A DNA stretch of 64,000 nucleotides, taken from the NCBI GenBank assembly GCA_963736305.1, contig CAVTOD010000004.1, positions 1 through 64,000 on the forward strand, read 5' to 3'. The notes under the pieces are model-generated. The model saw nothing but the letters and a program-made list of their open reading frames with translations. It did not search any database and was not told the DNA's origin. Positions 44,441 to 53,516 of the stretch are shown piece by piece. Each line of letters starts with the position of its first letter. Positions within the stretch are counted from its first letter, which is position 1. The DNA comes from DASUPK01 sp963736305. GTDB lineage: Bacteria; Actinomycetota; Thermoleophilia; Solirubrobacterales; 70-9. The position numbers were made by a program, and so were the translations under genes.

Positions 44441-46265
44441 ATGGCTGAGGTGGATGTATCGACTTCAGAGCGCAGCGCGAGTGGGGGAGCGGCTCCGGAG
44501 CTGACGGCGGAGAACGTCGTCGAGGCCTTCTACCAGCAGGCCGACCGGCTCGGTGACGAGCTTGCGATCAGCGACGAGGCCCGCGAGGTCGAGCTCACCT
44601 GGAACGACGTGCGCGACCGGGTTCACCGCATCGCCGGCGGCTTGGCGAAGCTCGGCGTGAAGAAGGGCGACACCGTCGCGATCATGCTGAACAACCGCTG
44701 GGAGTTCATCCCCTCGGACCTCGCCACCGTCTCGCTGGGCGGGGTTCCCTTCTCGATCTACCAGACCTCGGCGCCCGAACAGATCCAGTACGTCATCTCC
44801 GACGCGAACGCGAAGGTCGCCATCGTGGAGGAGGCGTTCCTCGATCGATTCAACGAGGCGCGCAAGGACCTGCCGGAGCTCGAGCACCTGATCGTGGTCG
44901 ATGGAGACGGCGGGCGACCACACCCTCGACGAGCTGATGGAGATGGACCCCGACTTCGACCCGGCAGAGAGCGTCGCGGACCTCGGTCCCGACGACCTGC
45001 TGACCCTGATCTACACCTCCGGCACCACCGGCCCGCCCAAGGGCGTCCAGCTCACCCATCGCAACCTGCTCTTTGCGGTCGCGACGGCCGACGAGATGAT
45101 CCAGCTGCCCGAGCGCGGCGGGAAGGTGATCTCCTGGCTCCCGGCGGCGCATGTCGCCGAGCGGAACGCCCACTACTACCTGCCGGTGACCCGCGGGCTC
45201 GCGGTCCACGTCTGCGCAGATCCACGCCGGATTGCCGAGTTCCTGCCCAAGGTGAATCCGACTTGGTTCTTTGCGGTGCCCAGGATCTTCGAGAAGCTCA
45301 AGGCGGGGCTCGAGGCGATGATCGCCGGGCTGCCCGCCGAACAGCGGGAGCCCGCCGAGAAGGGTCTCGAGGCCTCCCTGCAGAAGGTGCGTGCCGAGCA
45401 GGCTGGGGAGGAGGTGTCGTCCGAGGTCGCCGAGGCGGCGGCACAGGCCGACGAGCAGCTCTTCTCCAAGCTCCGCGTACAGCTCGGGCTCGACGAGGCG
45501 ATCGCCATCAATGCAGGCGCCGCGCCGACCCCGCTCGAGGTGCTCGAGTTCTTCCACGCGATCGGCATTCCGGTCGCCGAGCTCTGGGGAATGTCGGAGA
45601 CCTGCGGATTGGGCACCATCAATCCTCCGGACCGGATCAAGCTCGGCACGGTCGGCCCGCCCACGCCCGGCGTCGAGATCAGGCTCGACGACGACGGCGA
45701 GGTCCTGGTCAAGGCCGACTGCGTGATGCCCGGCTATCGCAATCTGCCGGAGAAGAACGAGGAGACCTTCACCGAGGACGGCTGGCTGCGGACAGGCGAC
45801 ATCGGCGAGCTGGATGAGGACGGCTACCTGAAGATCGTCGACCGCAAGAAGGAGCTGATCATCAACGCCGCCGGCAAGAACATGTCTCCGGCGAACATCG
45901 AGGCTCACCTGAAGACGGCCAGCCCGCTGATCGGCCAGGCCGTGACGATCGGCAACGCCCGTTCCTACAACGTCGCCCTTGTCACGCTGGACCCGGACTA
46001 CGCGCCCGTTTGGGCGAAGCAGAACGGCCTCGACGGCAAGTCGATCGCCGAGCTCGCGGGCGAGGAGAAGGCCCGGGAGGCGATCCAGTCGGCCGTCGAC
46101 GAGGCGAACGCCAAGATGGCTCGCGTCGAGCAGATCAAGAAGTTCACGATCCTGCCGGAGCCATGGGAGCCGGGCGGCAACGAGCTGACCCCGACGATGA
46201 AGCTGAAGCGCAAGCCGATCGACGAGAAGTACGCCGAGGAGATCGAGGCGCTCTACTCCTCGTGA
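44441..46265 (+). pseudogene. Long-chain acyl-CoA synthetase (FadD-like), one frameshift
   Basis: Two in-order parts of one AMP-forming ligase are in different frames. The first (44441 to about 44915) has ENVVEAFYQQADRLGDELAIS and AIMLNNRWEFIPSDLA. The second (about 44905-46265) has DLLTLIYTSGTTGPPKGVQL (AMP loop), ELWGMSETCGLGTINPP, GWLRTGDIGELDEDGYL and DRKKELIINAAGKNMSP, and ends ELTPTMKLKRKPIDEKY. Together they give about 608 residues, normal for the family. The frame moves by +1 near 44900-44920 in a GGCGGGCG stretch. A recent mutation or a base-call error would both explain it. GAGGAGAGG lies before the ATG. Confidence 0.85.
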
Positions 46266-46663
46266 CCGAGGGCGAGATGGTGGACGTCTTCCACGCCTTG
46301 ATGGATGCGGGGAATGACAGGGAGGTCGATCGGATGTTCTCGTTCCTCGTCGAGGACGCCGAGCTGCGCACCGACCCCGATTGGCCGGACGGCGGGCAGT
46401 TCAACGGCCGCGACGAGATCTCGAGGTTCAGAAATCAATTCATCGAGGCGTGGGACGTCAACTACGAGCGCATCGGGGACCCATTCCGCGTCGGCGATCA
46501 GCTGGTCGAGAGGGGTCGCTGGGCGGGTAAGGGCCGCGCGTCCGGAATCGAGGGCACCATCGAGTTCACCTCCGTCCTCACGTACGAGGGCCGGCTGATC
46601 TTTCGCATGCGCGTCTTCTTCGATCACGAGGAGGCCGTCGCCTGTGCCCAGCACAGCGGTTGA
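46262..46663 (+). CDS. SnoaL/NTF2-like protein
   Basis: 133 residues. The cone-shaped NTF2-like fold is suggested by EMVDVFHALMDAGNDREVDRMF, the GRDEISRFRNQFIEAW helix and the FTSVLTYEGRLIFRMRVFFD strands. Related proteins bind small molecules or act as isomerases; none can be named here. GTG 46262 overlaps the fadD stop (GTGA); ATG 46277, 5 nt after GAGGG, is an equally good start. The stop overlaps the next gene by 20 bp. Confidence 0.7.
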   Translation: MTEGEMVDVFHALMDAGNDREVDRMFSFLVEDAELRTDPDWPDGGQFNGRDEISRFRNQFIEAWDVNYERIGDPFRVGDQLVERGRWAGKGRASGIEGTIEFTSVLTYEGRLIFRMRVFFDHEEAVACAQHSG

Positions 46664-47555
46664 GCGGCGACGCCGGGAGCGCCGCTGGCGCGAGCGGCGG
46701 CGGCGCGCGGTTCGCCGCCGGCGGGCCGTCGTCGGCGCGCTTGCTCTCGCCGGCCTTGGCGCCGGGCTCGTCGTGGGGAGCCAGCACGGCATCGGCGGCG
46801 GGACCGCGTCCTCCGGCCGGGTCAAGTTGAGCCGGGGCGGGCTCGGCCCGCCGCCGGCGATTGGAAAGCTCGTCGGCACCAAGGGGCCGGTGCCGGTGCT
46901 GATGTACCACGTCATCGCCACCCCGCCGTCGGGCGCCGCCCTGTCGCAGCTCTACGTGGACCCCGACAGCTTCAACCGTGAGATGGAGTGGCTGCGCTCT
47001 CAGGGCTACCAGGGAGTCAGCCTGAATCAGGTCTACGACGCCTGGTTTGCGAATGGAGAGCTGCCTGAGAAGCCCGTGGTCGTCTCCTTCGACGACGGCT
47101 ACCGGGGCCAGTACGTCAACGCCCGGCCGGAGCTCGTCAAGCTGGGATGGCCGGGCGTTCTCAACCTGCTGGTCCGCGCCTACGAACCCGGGAGCGAGCT
47201 CACGCCCGAGATGGTCGAGCGCCTGATCCGCGACGGCTGGGAGCTCGACTCCCACACGATCCACCACATCGACGTCTCGACCTTGCGCGGTGCGGATCTC
47301 CGAGATGAGATCGCCGGGTCGCGCCGGATACTCAGAAAGCGCTTCCACCAGCCGGTCAACTTCTTCTGCTACCCGTCCGGCCGCTACGACGCCCAGGCCG
47401 AGCAGGCGGTTCGCTCCGCCGGCTACCTGGGCGCGACGACCACCGACGAGGGCCTCGCCTCGAAGGGCGAGATGTACGCCCTCAGGCGGATCCGGGTGGA
47501 CGGCTCGGATGGCGTCAGCGGGCTCGAGCGGAAGCTCGAGCAGGCCGGCGCGTAG
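46644..47555 (+). CDS. Polysaccharide deacetylase (carbohydrate esterase 4) family
   Basis: 303 residues. An Arg-rich cytoplasmic start (RRRRERRWRERRRRAVRRRR) and one membrane helix (VVGALALAGLGAGLVVGS) lead to the NodB domain. That domain has VPVLMYHVI, VVVSFDDGYRG (catalytic Asp and metal Asp), WELDSHTIHHIDVS (HxxxH metal motif) and NFFCYPSGRYD. It probably removes acetyl groups from cell-envelope glycans outside the membrane. GTG 46644 has GGAGG 9 nt upstream. Confidence 0.85.
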   Translation: MPSTAVERRRRERRWRERRRRAVRRRRAVVGALALAGLGAGLVVGSQHGIGGGTASSGRVKLSRGGLGPPPAIGKLVGTKGPVPVLMYHVIATPPSGAALSQLYVDPDSFNREMEWLRSQGYQGVSLNQVYDAWFANGELPEKPVVVSFDDGYRGQYVNARPELVKLGWPGVLNLLVRAYEPGSELTPEMVERLIRDGWELDSHTIHHIDVSTLRGADLRDEIAGSRRILRKRFHQPVNFFCYPSGRYDAQAEQAVRSAGYLGATTTDEGLASKGEMYALRRIRVDGSDGVSGLERKLEQAGA

Positions 47556-47574
47556 CTACTTCTGCCCGTCGCTG

Positions 47575-48462
47575 TTAGGCGATGGCGCGGTGGTGCTTCT
47601 TGTGATGCTTCTTCTTCGGCGGCACGACGTGGCCCACCGTCAGGCCGACCGGCGGCCCTGTCGTTGCCTCGGTCGTCCCCGCCGCGATGCTCTGGCTGAG
47701 CACCTTTCCGTCCTGGGCGCGCAGAGCCGCGTTCCTCTTCCTGAGCTTCTTCTTCTTTTTCTCCGAGAACTTCTTCTTGATCGCCTTCAGCCGCAGCGTC
47801 TGCCTTCTGACGGCGGACGTGCAGTCGCCGGCGGCAACCGCAGCGGTCGCGGCGGCCTCCGGTTGCCCGACGACGTTCGGGACCTTGCAGAACTTGATCG
47901 TCGCCTGGAGCAGGAGCTCGTGTTGCTGGTCGGGGGTGAACGCGGCCGCGACGCCGTCCGGGAAGTCCGCGAATTGGTTGGCGAAGACGTTCGTCGTGAC
48001 ACCGTTGGTCATCGCCTGCGCAATGCCGACATCCGGAGTCCCGGTCTGAAGCAGGCCGATCGAGTCACCCTGACTGATCGGAAGATCGTTGCCGGGGTAG
48101 TGGAAGATCGAGTCCGTGGTACCCGGCGGGACGGCCGTGGGCGCTGCTACCCGGTTGACGCTCGTGTAGCTGTCGCCTCCGTTCGGTCGCATGATCCGCA
48201 GCACGTAGAGGGTGTCCGGGTCGCCGGTGCGGACGGCCCAATCGGTGACGGCACCGTTGGCCGGCGAGGTGAGCGGAAACGGGCTGGACCCGCCGACCTC
48301 CTGAATCTGAATCGTCGTCGTTCCCGCCGCGGTGCTGACCCCGCCCGCGTAGGGCAGCGCCAGGGCGCTGCCGATGGTCGCCGTGTCCGCGCGAGCGATC
48401 GGAGCCAGGGCGAGCGCTGCGAGCGCGGTTGAGAGCGCGATAAGTGTCAGACGCCGGTACAT
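47575..48462 (-). CDS. Secreted PASTA-domain protein with Lys/His-rich tail
   Basis: 295 residues. A signal peptide (LTLIALSTALAALALAPIARA, probable cut before DTAT) is followed by about 165 residues of beta-rich sequence of unknown family. Then comes a PASTA-like module (KVPNVVGQPEAAATAAVAAG ... VLSQSIAAGTTEATTGPPVG) interrupted by a very basic insert with five consecutive Lys (FSEKKKKKLRKRN). The C-terminus is KKKHHKKHH. PASTA modules bind peptidoglycan or beta-lactams. The basic segments could bind teichoic-type polymers or nucleic acid; that is a guess. Confidence 0.75.
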   Translation of the reverse strand: MYRRLTLIALSTALAALALAPIARADTATIGSALALPYAGGVSTAAGTTTIQIQEVGGSSPFPLTSPANGAVTDWAVRTGDPDTLYVLRIMRPNGGDSYTSVNRVAAPTAVPPGTTDSIFHYPGNDLPISQGDSIGLLQTGTPDVGIAQAMTNGVTTNVFANQFADFPDGVAAAFTPDQQHELLLQATIKFCKVPNVVGQPEAAATAAVAAGDCTSAVRRQTLRLKAIKKKFSEKKKKKLRKRNAALRAQDGKVLSQSIAAGTTEATTGPPVGLTVGHVVPPKKKHHKKHHRAIA

Positions 48463-48568
48463 TGTTCTCCCTCCTGGTGGATCCCCGAGGGGCCGATGAT
48501 CTCAGATGCGAGGGGGTCGCTGCAAGGAGCTTTCACATCAGGGCGAAACTAGGTAGCGGGTCCACGGC

Positions 48569-48574
48569 TACCCT
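48569..48574 (+). promoter_or_regulatory. -10 box before ispG, leaderless
   Basis: TACCCT ends 6 nt before the GTG at 48581; no ribosome site. Confidence 0.45.
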
Positions 48575-48580
48575 GTCCCC

Positions 48581-49885
48581 GTGGCCTCGAAGCGCCAGAT
48601 CTTCGTGCGCGACGTTCCGATCGGGGGCGGCGCACCCGTCGCCGTGCAGACGATGTGCAAGACCGAGACGGCCAATCTGGATGCGACCATGGAGCAGATC
48701 CGCACGGTCGCCGAGGCGGGCGCCGACCTCGTCCGCGTGGCGGTGCCGCGCGACAGCGACGTCGAGGCCCTGAAGACGATCGTCAAGCAGTCGCCGATCC
48801 CCGTGATCGCCGACATCCACTTCAACCACACCCTCGCGCTGAAGGCGATCGACGCGGGCGCCGACTGCATCCGCCTCAACCCGGGCAACATCGGCGGGCG
48901 GGAGAAGGTCGCGGAGGTCGTCAAGAAGGCGACGGCGGCCAACGTCCCCATGCGGATCGGAGTCAATTCCGGGTCGCTGCCCAAGCATCTCCATGAGCTC
49001 GAGCGCGAGAACTCCGTCGAGGCGCTAGTCCAGGCCGCCGTCGAGTTCGTCGAGATGATGGAGTCGCTCGACTTCGAGAACTTCAAGGTCTCGATCAAGT
49101 CCACCAGCGTCCCCAACACGATCGCCTCCAACCGCCTGCTGGCCGAGCGCATCCCCTATCCGATCCACCTCGGGATCACCGAGGCCGGGACAAAGTGGTC
49201 GGGATCCCTCAAGTCCTCGGTCGGGCTCGGCACCCTGCTGGCCGACGGGGTGGGGGACACCATCCGGATCTCGCTCTCCACCTTCCACGCCGAGGAGGAG
49301 GTCAAGGTCGGCTGGGAGATCCTCAAGGCGCTCAAGCTGCGTGAGCGCGGCCCGGTGCTGATCGCCTGCCCGACGTGCGGCCGCCTCCAGTTCGACATGG
49401 ACTCGGTCGTCGCCGAGATCGAGCAGCGTCTGGAGGCGTATACGGAGCCCGTCGAGGTGGCGGTGCTCGGCTGCGCCGTCAATGGCATCGGCGAGGCATC
49501 CCACGCGGACTTCGGGATCACCGGCGCGAAGAACGAGGGCCTGATCTTCTCCCACGGCAAGCCGCTCAGGAAGGTCCCGCAGGCGGAGCTCGTCGACACC
49601 CTGTTCGCCGAGATCGACAAGTCGCTCGACCGCGGCGCGGTCGAGGTCGAGGAATCGAAGGCCCGCGAGGGGGCGGACTGGCTCGCGAGGATCGAGGAGG
49701 AGAACGCCGGCGAGCTCACCCCCGAGCGCATCGCAAAGCTCGAGGCCGAGGCCGCCAGCGCCGAAGCCGCCGACGTCACCGGTCCGGAGCTGGAAGACGG
49801 CGAGCCCTACCTAAAGCCGGTCAAGCGTCCCGCGCTCGACGAGGAGGCCTCGCCGACAGCGGGGCGGCGCTTCACCCGCACCTGA
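48581..49885 (+). CDS. ispG: 4-hydroxy-3-methylbut-2-enyl-diphosphate synthase
   Basis: 434 residues. MEP-pathway enzyme with a 4Fe-4S cluster. The TIM barrel has VQTMCKTETANLDATMEQI, IADIHFNHTLALKAI, CIRLNPGNIG and LGITEAGTKWSGSLKSSVGLG. The cluster Cys are in LIACPTCGRLQFD and LGCAVNGIGEASHAD (usually NGPGE). About 60 extra acidic residues follow the family's normal end. With dxr it places two isoprenoid genes in the same region. Confidence 0.95.
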   Translation: MASKRQIFVRDVPIGGGAPVAVQTMCKTETANLDATMEQIRTVAEAGADLVRVAVPRDSDVEALKTIVKQSPIPVIADIHFNHTLALKAIDAGADCIRLNPGNIGGREKVAEVVKKATAANVPMRIGVNSGSLPKHLHELERENSVEALVQAAVEFVEMMESLDFENFKVSIKSTSVPNTIASNRLLAERIPYPIHLGITEAGTKWSGSLKSSVGLGTLLADGVGDTIRISLSTFHAEEEVKVGWEILKALKLRERGPVLIACPTCGRLQFDMDSVVAEIEQRLEAYTEPVEVAVLGCAVNGIGEASHADFGITGAKNEGLIFSHGKPLRKVPQAELVDTLFAEIDKSLDRGAVEVEESKAREGADWLARIEEENAGELTPERIAKLEAEAASAEAADVTGPELEDGEPYLKPVKRPALDEEASPTAGRRFTRT

Positions 49886-49906
49886 GCGCAGCTAGCGCTT
49901 CAGCTC

Positions 49907-50873
49907 TCAGCCCTCTCCTTCGACACGCCTGTAGTGGTCGCGCCAGATCAGCCGGTGCACGCCGAGGTGGCGCGGGAGACGGCGCAACCCCGGGATCACT
50001 GGGATGCAGATGAACGCCAGCGACAGGAGCATCATCAGCGCCCAGATCTGAGCGTCCGCGTTTTCCGAGGTGTCGAAGGGGGCGACCTGGTACCAGAAGG
50101 TGTAGAGCCAGAGCCAGACCTGGCCCGGGATAGCTGCCCGTCTCGTTCATCATGCCCCACTGCGTCGCCGAGCAGATGCTGCTCCTCCGCCCGGGTCTCG
50201 AAGTAGCCGCCACCCGAGAGGAAGAGGAGCGGCTTCGTGTAGTTCGTCTGGTAGAACTGATTCGAGTTGAGCAGGGCGCCGTCGAGGCCACCGCTCGCCG
50301 GCCAGGCCCGCGAGCGAGGCCATCATCGGCGCCACCGGCCCATAGTCACCGGGCGGCAGCTGCGGAATCCCGCCGGGGAACTTGGCGCTGTCCAGGCCCT
50401 TCGTATAGGCGTCCGTCCACGGCCTTCTGCTGGGCTGGAGGCGCCGCCTCGTAGGCTTGCAGCGCTTGGTGAGCGCCGGGTCACCGGGGATGCTGCTGCA
50501 GCGGGTTGAGGACGAAGTCCTGCGAGGTGTCGATCGGGAAATGCACGCCGGCGGCGCTCTGGAGGTTGAACGGGCCGATCTTCTGCCCGGCCCCGGGGGT
50601 GTGGTTGTAGGGCGGCCCGTAGGTCGCGATCTCGCTTGAGCCGTCGAGCTCGGTCACCGCTGTCGCGACGAAGTCCCCTGGGTCCGTGCGCGCCCACTGT
50701 TGGATCGTCACCGGCTTGTCGTCGGGCGAGGAGAACAGGATCGCCAGGACCACGACCAGCGCAATGACGACCGCCAGCGCGACGACGAACTCCTTGACCA
50801 GGTCGTAGCGGATGTAGGGCCCGTCCCAGTCGGCCGACTCGAGGGGCGCGGGCTTGGGCCGCCGCGGGCTCAA
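49907..50873 (-). pseudogene. Cytochrome b C-terminal subunit (subunit IV-like), multiple frameshifts
   Basis: An intact start (50873) gives a membrane helix (VALAVVIALVVVLAILFS) and runs to a TGA at 50481 after NPLQQHP. Beyond it homology continues by switching frame about six times (near 50487, 50465, 50415, 50300, 50165 and 50122). The pieces read AYEAAPPAQQ, GLDSAKFPGGIPQLPPGDYG, GALLNSNQFYQTNYTKPLLF, QWGMMNETG and VWLWLYTFWYQVAPFDTSEN, ending in IPGLRRLPRHLGVHRLIW and a TGA at 49907-49909. Restored, it would be about 320 residues. It would form the quinol-oxidising complex with the upstream cytochrome b. True decay or poor base quality cannot be told apart here. Confidence 0.85.
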
Positions 50874-51514
50874 GCCGGGCCCTTCGCCGACGAAGCTTCA
50901 GCGACCCGCGCCGCGTACGGCGGCACCACGCCGTGCTTGCGGACCAGCAGCACATGCCCCACGACCAGCGCCAGCACCGCCACCGGTAGGAGGATCACGT
51001 GCCACGTATACATCTGGCCGAAGTCGGTCACGTTGAAGAACGCGCCGATCCCCACGGAGTTGAGCCCGTCCTTCCCCTCGCTGGCGATCCACTGGGAGTC
51101 GAAGTTCTGCTGGGAGAGATAGCCGGTGAATGCGGTGCCGATCGAGATCAGGAAGACGATCGCGCCCGTGACCCAGGTCCATCCCCTGCCGCCGCGCCAG
51201 GCGCCCATGAAGAACTTGCCCCACAGGTGGACGACCATGGCGAAGAAGAGGACCTCGACCGCCCAGAGGTGGATGCTGTTGAAGAACTTCCCGACGCCGG
51301 ACTCGTGCCACCAGGCGGGTCCCTTGAGGCCGAGAATCACTCCGGATCCAATCACCACGAGCAGCGCCGCGAGCGTCACGACGCCGAAGACGTAGATCCA
51401 GGACGAGACGTAGGCCGGCTGGCGGTCGGGGAGGAGCTTCTCGGGAGGAAGGGCGCCGACCGCGCGCGAGCGAACCCGCTCGGTCCACATGCGCTTCTCG
51501 GTGTCGGGGCTCAC
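50870..51514 (-). CDS. Menaquinol:cytochrome c reductase cytochrome b, N-terminal (b6-type)
   Basis: 214 residues, four membrane helices. The two haem-ligand pairs are His in SIHLWAVEVLFFAMVVHLW (13 residues between) and His in YTWHVILLPVAVLALVVGH (14 between). The 14-residue spacing in the fourth helix is typical of the b6 type rather than mitochondrial cytochrome b. GYLSQQNFDSQWIASEG lies in the quinol-site loop. It overlaps the small gene upstream and the frameshifted subunit downstream, each by 4 bp. No Rieske or cytochrome c gene is next to it. Confidence 0.9.
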   Translation of the reverse strand: MSPDTEKRMWTERVRSRAVGALPPEKLLPDRQPAYVSSWIYVFGVVTLAALLVVIGSGVILGLKGPAWWHESGVGKFFNSIHLWAVEVLFFAMVVHLWGKFFMGAWRGGRGWTWVTGAIVFLISIGTAFTGYLSQQNFDSQWIASEGKDGLNSVGIGAFFNVTDFGQMYTWHVILLPVAVLALVVGHVLLVRKHGVVPPYAARVAEASSAKGPA

Positions 51515-51714
51515 TCCTCGATCTCCCGCTTCGGGAAGGGAATGACGATCGCGAGGATGAAGACGACGATCATCAGACCGATAACGACGACATTGGCCAC
51601 CGACATCTGGAAGAAGTGCCAGTGGACGTAGTGGGCGGGCCCATTCAGATTGAAGACCGCGGGTGCCGCCAGACCACCCCTGAAGGGCCGGAGCCGGCCA
51701 GCCATTTCTCTCAT
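51511..51714 (-). CDS. Small single-span membrane protein of the cytochrome bc operon
   Basis: 67 residues: a Pro/Gly-rich start, NLNGPAHYVHWHFFQMS, one membrane helix (ANVVVIGLMIVVFILAIVIPF) and a charged end. Family not recognised. GAGGAGG lies 6 nt before the ATG and a good promoter 64 bp further upstream. The ATGA overlap with cytochrome b shows it is part of that operon, so it is probably a small subunit or assembly factor. Confidence 0.7.
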   Translation of the reverse strand: MREMAGRLRPFRGGLAAPAVFNLNGPAHYVHWHFFQMSVANVVVIGLMIVVFILAIVIPFPKREIEE

Positions 51715-51777
51715 GTGGACCTCCTCGCGGCTCGCTGGGCGGACCTTCTGCGCTCCGCTGCTGAGTCTCCCGCGGCG

Positions 51778-51806
51778 ACCCTACCGCGCGCCGACAGGGC
51801 CGTCAA
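51778..51806 (-). promoter_or_regulatory. Promoter of the cytochrome b operon (TTGACG-17-TAGGGT)
   Basis: On the minus strand TTGACG (51801-51806) and TAGGGT (51778-51783) have ideal 17-bp spacing. The leader to the ATG at 51714 is about 57 nt with a strong ribosome site. Confidence 0.7.
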
Positions 51807-51831
51807 TGAGAGTCCTCTTAAGTGTCGACCG

Positions 51832-53340
51832 CTAATACGCCTTCGCGAAGATCGCCATCACCCTCGCCGCGCCGCCGGTGATCACGCAGCGGGCGTCGGG
51901 GGGAAGCTGCTCGTCGAGGGGGATGCAGCGCACCGTGACGCCGAGCTCGCCCATCGTCTTCTCGGTCTCCGGCTCCTCGCTCCACGGGGCCTTGACGAAG
52001 CCTCCGGCCTCGGTCTCGTCGCCTGAGAAGAACTCGCGGAACTGCTCGAGCGTCGTGATGTCGTCCCGCGTGCGCTCGCGCAGGCGCTCGTTGGCCTCCT
52101 CGAACAGGCCGAACTGGATGTTCTCCAGAACGCCGGCCACGGCCTCCGCTGCGCCGTCGCGGGGAACGGCATCGCGCGAGAGGCTCTCGTCGTCGCGCCG
52201 AGTCATCGTCACCACGCCCTGCTCGATGTCGCGGCCGCCGAGCTCGATCACGATCGGGACGCCCTTTCGAATCCACTCCCAGCGCTTCTCCGCCGGCTTG
52301 CGGTCGCGCGAATCGACGTGAGCGCGGATCGGGGTGCCCATCCAGGTTTGCTCGCCGAGCTCTGCCTGCAGCTGAGCGGCCGCCTCCAGGACGGCAGCCG
52401 GGTCGTCGCGGGTGATCGGGACGATCTGCACCTGCTTGGGCGCGACCCGCGGGGGGACGCGCAGGCCGTTGTCGTCCGCATGGGTCATCACCACCGCGCC
52501 CATCATTCGCGTGGAGAGGCCCCATGAGGTCGTGTAACAGAGCTTCTTCTCGCCGTCCTCGTCGGTGAAGTCCATGCCCATCGCCGCCGAGAAGTTCTGC
52601 CCGAGGTAATGGGAGGTGCCGGACTGCAGCGCCTTGCCGTCCTGCATCATCGCCTCGATGCTGAGGGTGATCTCGGCGCCCGGGAACCGCTCCGACTCCG
52701 GCTTCTCGCCCGCGATCACGGGAATGGCCAGAACGGATTCCGCGAACTCCCGGTAGACGCCGAGCATCCGCCGCGTCTCCTCGAGCGCCTCCTCCTCGCC
52801 GGCGTGGGCGGTGTGCCCCTCCTGCCAGAGGAACTCGGTGGTGCGCAGCAGCACGCGCGGACGCAGCTCCCAGCGGACCACGTTCGCCCACTGGTTGATC
52901 AGAAGCGGTAGGTCCCGGTAGGAGTTGATCCACTTGGCGAAGGAGCGGCCGATGATCGTCTCGGAGGTAGGGCGGACGATCAGCGGCTCCGGCAGCTCAG
53001 CGGCGGGGTGGAGTTTGCCGTCCTCGCCCTGCTCGAGGCGGTGATGGGTGACCACCGCCATCTCCTTGGCGAAGCCCTCGACATGCTTCGCCTCCTCTTC
53101 GAAGTAGCTCAGCGGGATGAACAGCGGGAAGTACGCGTTCTCGGCGCCCGTCTCCTTGATCCCGTCGTCGAGCGCGCGCTGCATGAGCTCCCAGATCCCA
53201 TAGCCCCAGGGGCGGATCACCATGGAGCCACGGACGTGGTCGAGCTCCGCGACCTCCGCGTCGCGGACCACGCTCTGGAACCACTGAGGGAAGTCCTCAG
53301 CGCGCGTGGGTGAGATGCCGGTTTTCGCCTTTCCTTCCAT
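51832..53340 (-). CDS. proS: Prolyl-tRNA synthetase, archaeal/eukaryote type
   Basis: 502 residues. Class II motifs are RPWGYGIWELMQRALDDGIK, IVRPTSETIIGRSFAKWI and WELRPRVLLRTTEFLWQEGHTAHA, then SGTSHYLGQNFSAAMG. There is no bacterial editing (INS) domain between motifs 2 and 3. There is a C-terminal extension after the anticodon domain, as in type 3 ProRS. ATG 53340 fits the family start GKAKTGISPTRAEDFPQWF; an upstream ATG at 53406 would add an unlikely leader. Confidence 0.94.
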   Translation of the reverse strand: MEGKAKTGISPTRAEDFPQWFQSVVRDAEVAELDHVRGSMVIRPWGYGIWELMQRALDDGIKETGAENAYFPLFIPLSYFEEEAKHVEGFAKEMAVVTHHRLEQGEDGKLHPAAELPEPLIVRPTSETIIGRSFAKWINSYRDLPLLINQWANVVRWELRPRVLLRTTEFLWQEGHTAHAGEEEALEETRRMLGVYREFAESVLAIPVIAGEKPESERFPGAEITLSIEAMMQDGKALQSGTSHYLGQNFSAAMGMDFTDEDGEKKLCYTTSWGLSTRMMGAVVMTHADDNGLRVPPRVAPKQVQIVPITRDDPAAVLEAAAQLQAELGEQTWMGTPIRAHVDSRDRKPAEKRWEWIRKGVPIVIELGGRDIEQGVVTMTRRDDESLSRDAVPRDGAAEAVAGVLENIQFGLFEEANERLRERTRDDITTLEQFREFFSGDETEAGGFVKAPWSEEPETEKTMGELGVTVRCIPLDEQLPPDARCVITGGAARVMAIFAKAY

Positions 53341-53516
53341 ATGCTCGCTAGATGATCGAGTCCCAATCGGCGTGCGCCCGGGGATTCGCTCGGCCAAGCA
53401 GCTCAAGGACGCAGGGCGAAGCGTTTGGTGGCGCCAAAGGCGAGCCCGAGGACGCAGAGATGCGCTGCGCTGGGCGGATCATCCGGGTGTGCGCAGATTG
53501 GGAGTCGGTCATCTAA
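53341..53516. other. Divergent proS-pgsA intergenic region
   Basis: 176 bp with no credible ORF. An approximate direct repeat GAGGACGCAG / AAGGACGCAG is present (about 53450 and 53407). No convincing promoter or RNA structure was found. Confidence 0.5.

Noticed and set aside
44916..45817. Continuation of the first fadD reading frame to 45817 as a separate protein
   Set aside because: After codon ~155 the frame turns into Arg-rich low complexity while the true AMP-ligase sequence continues in the next frame.
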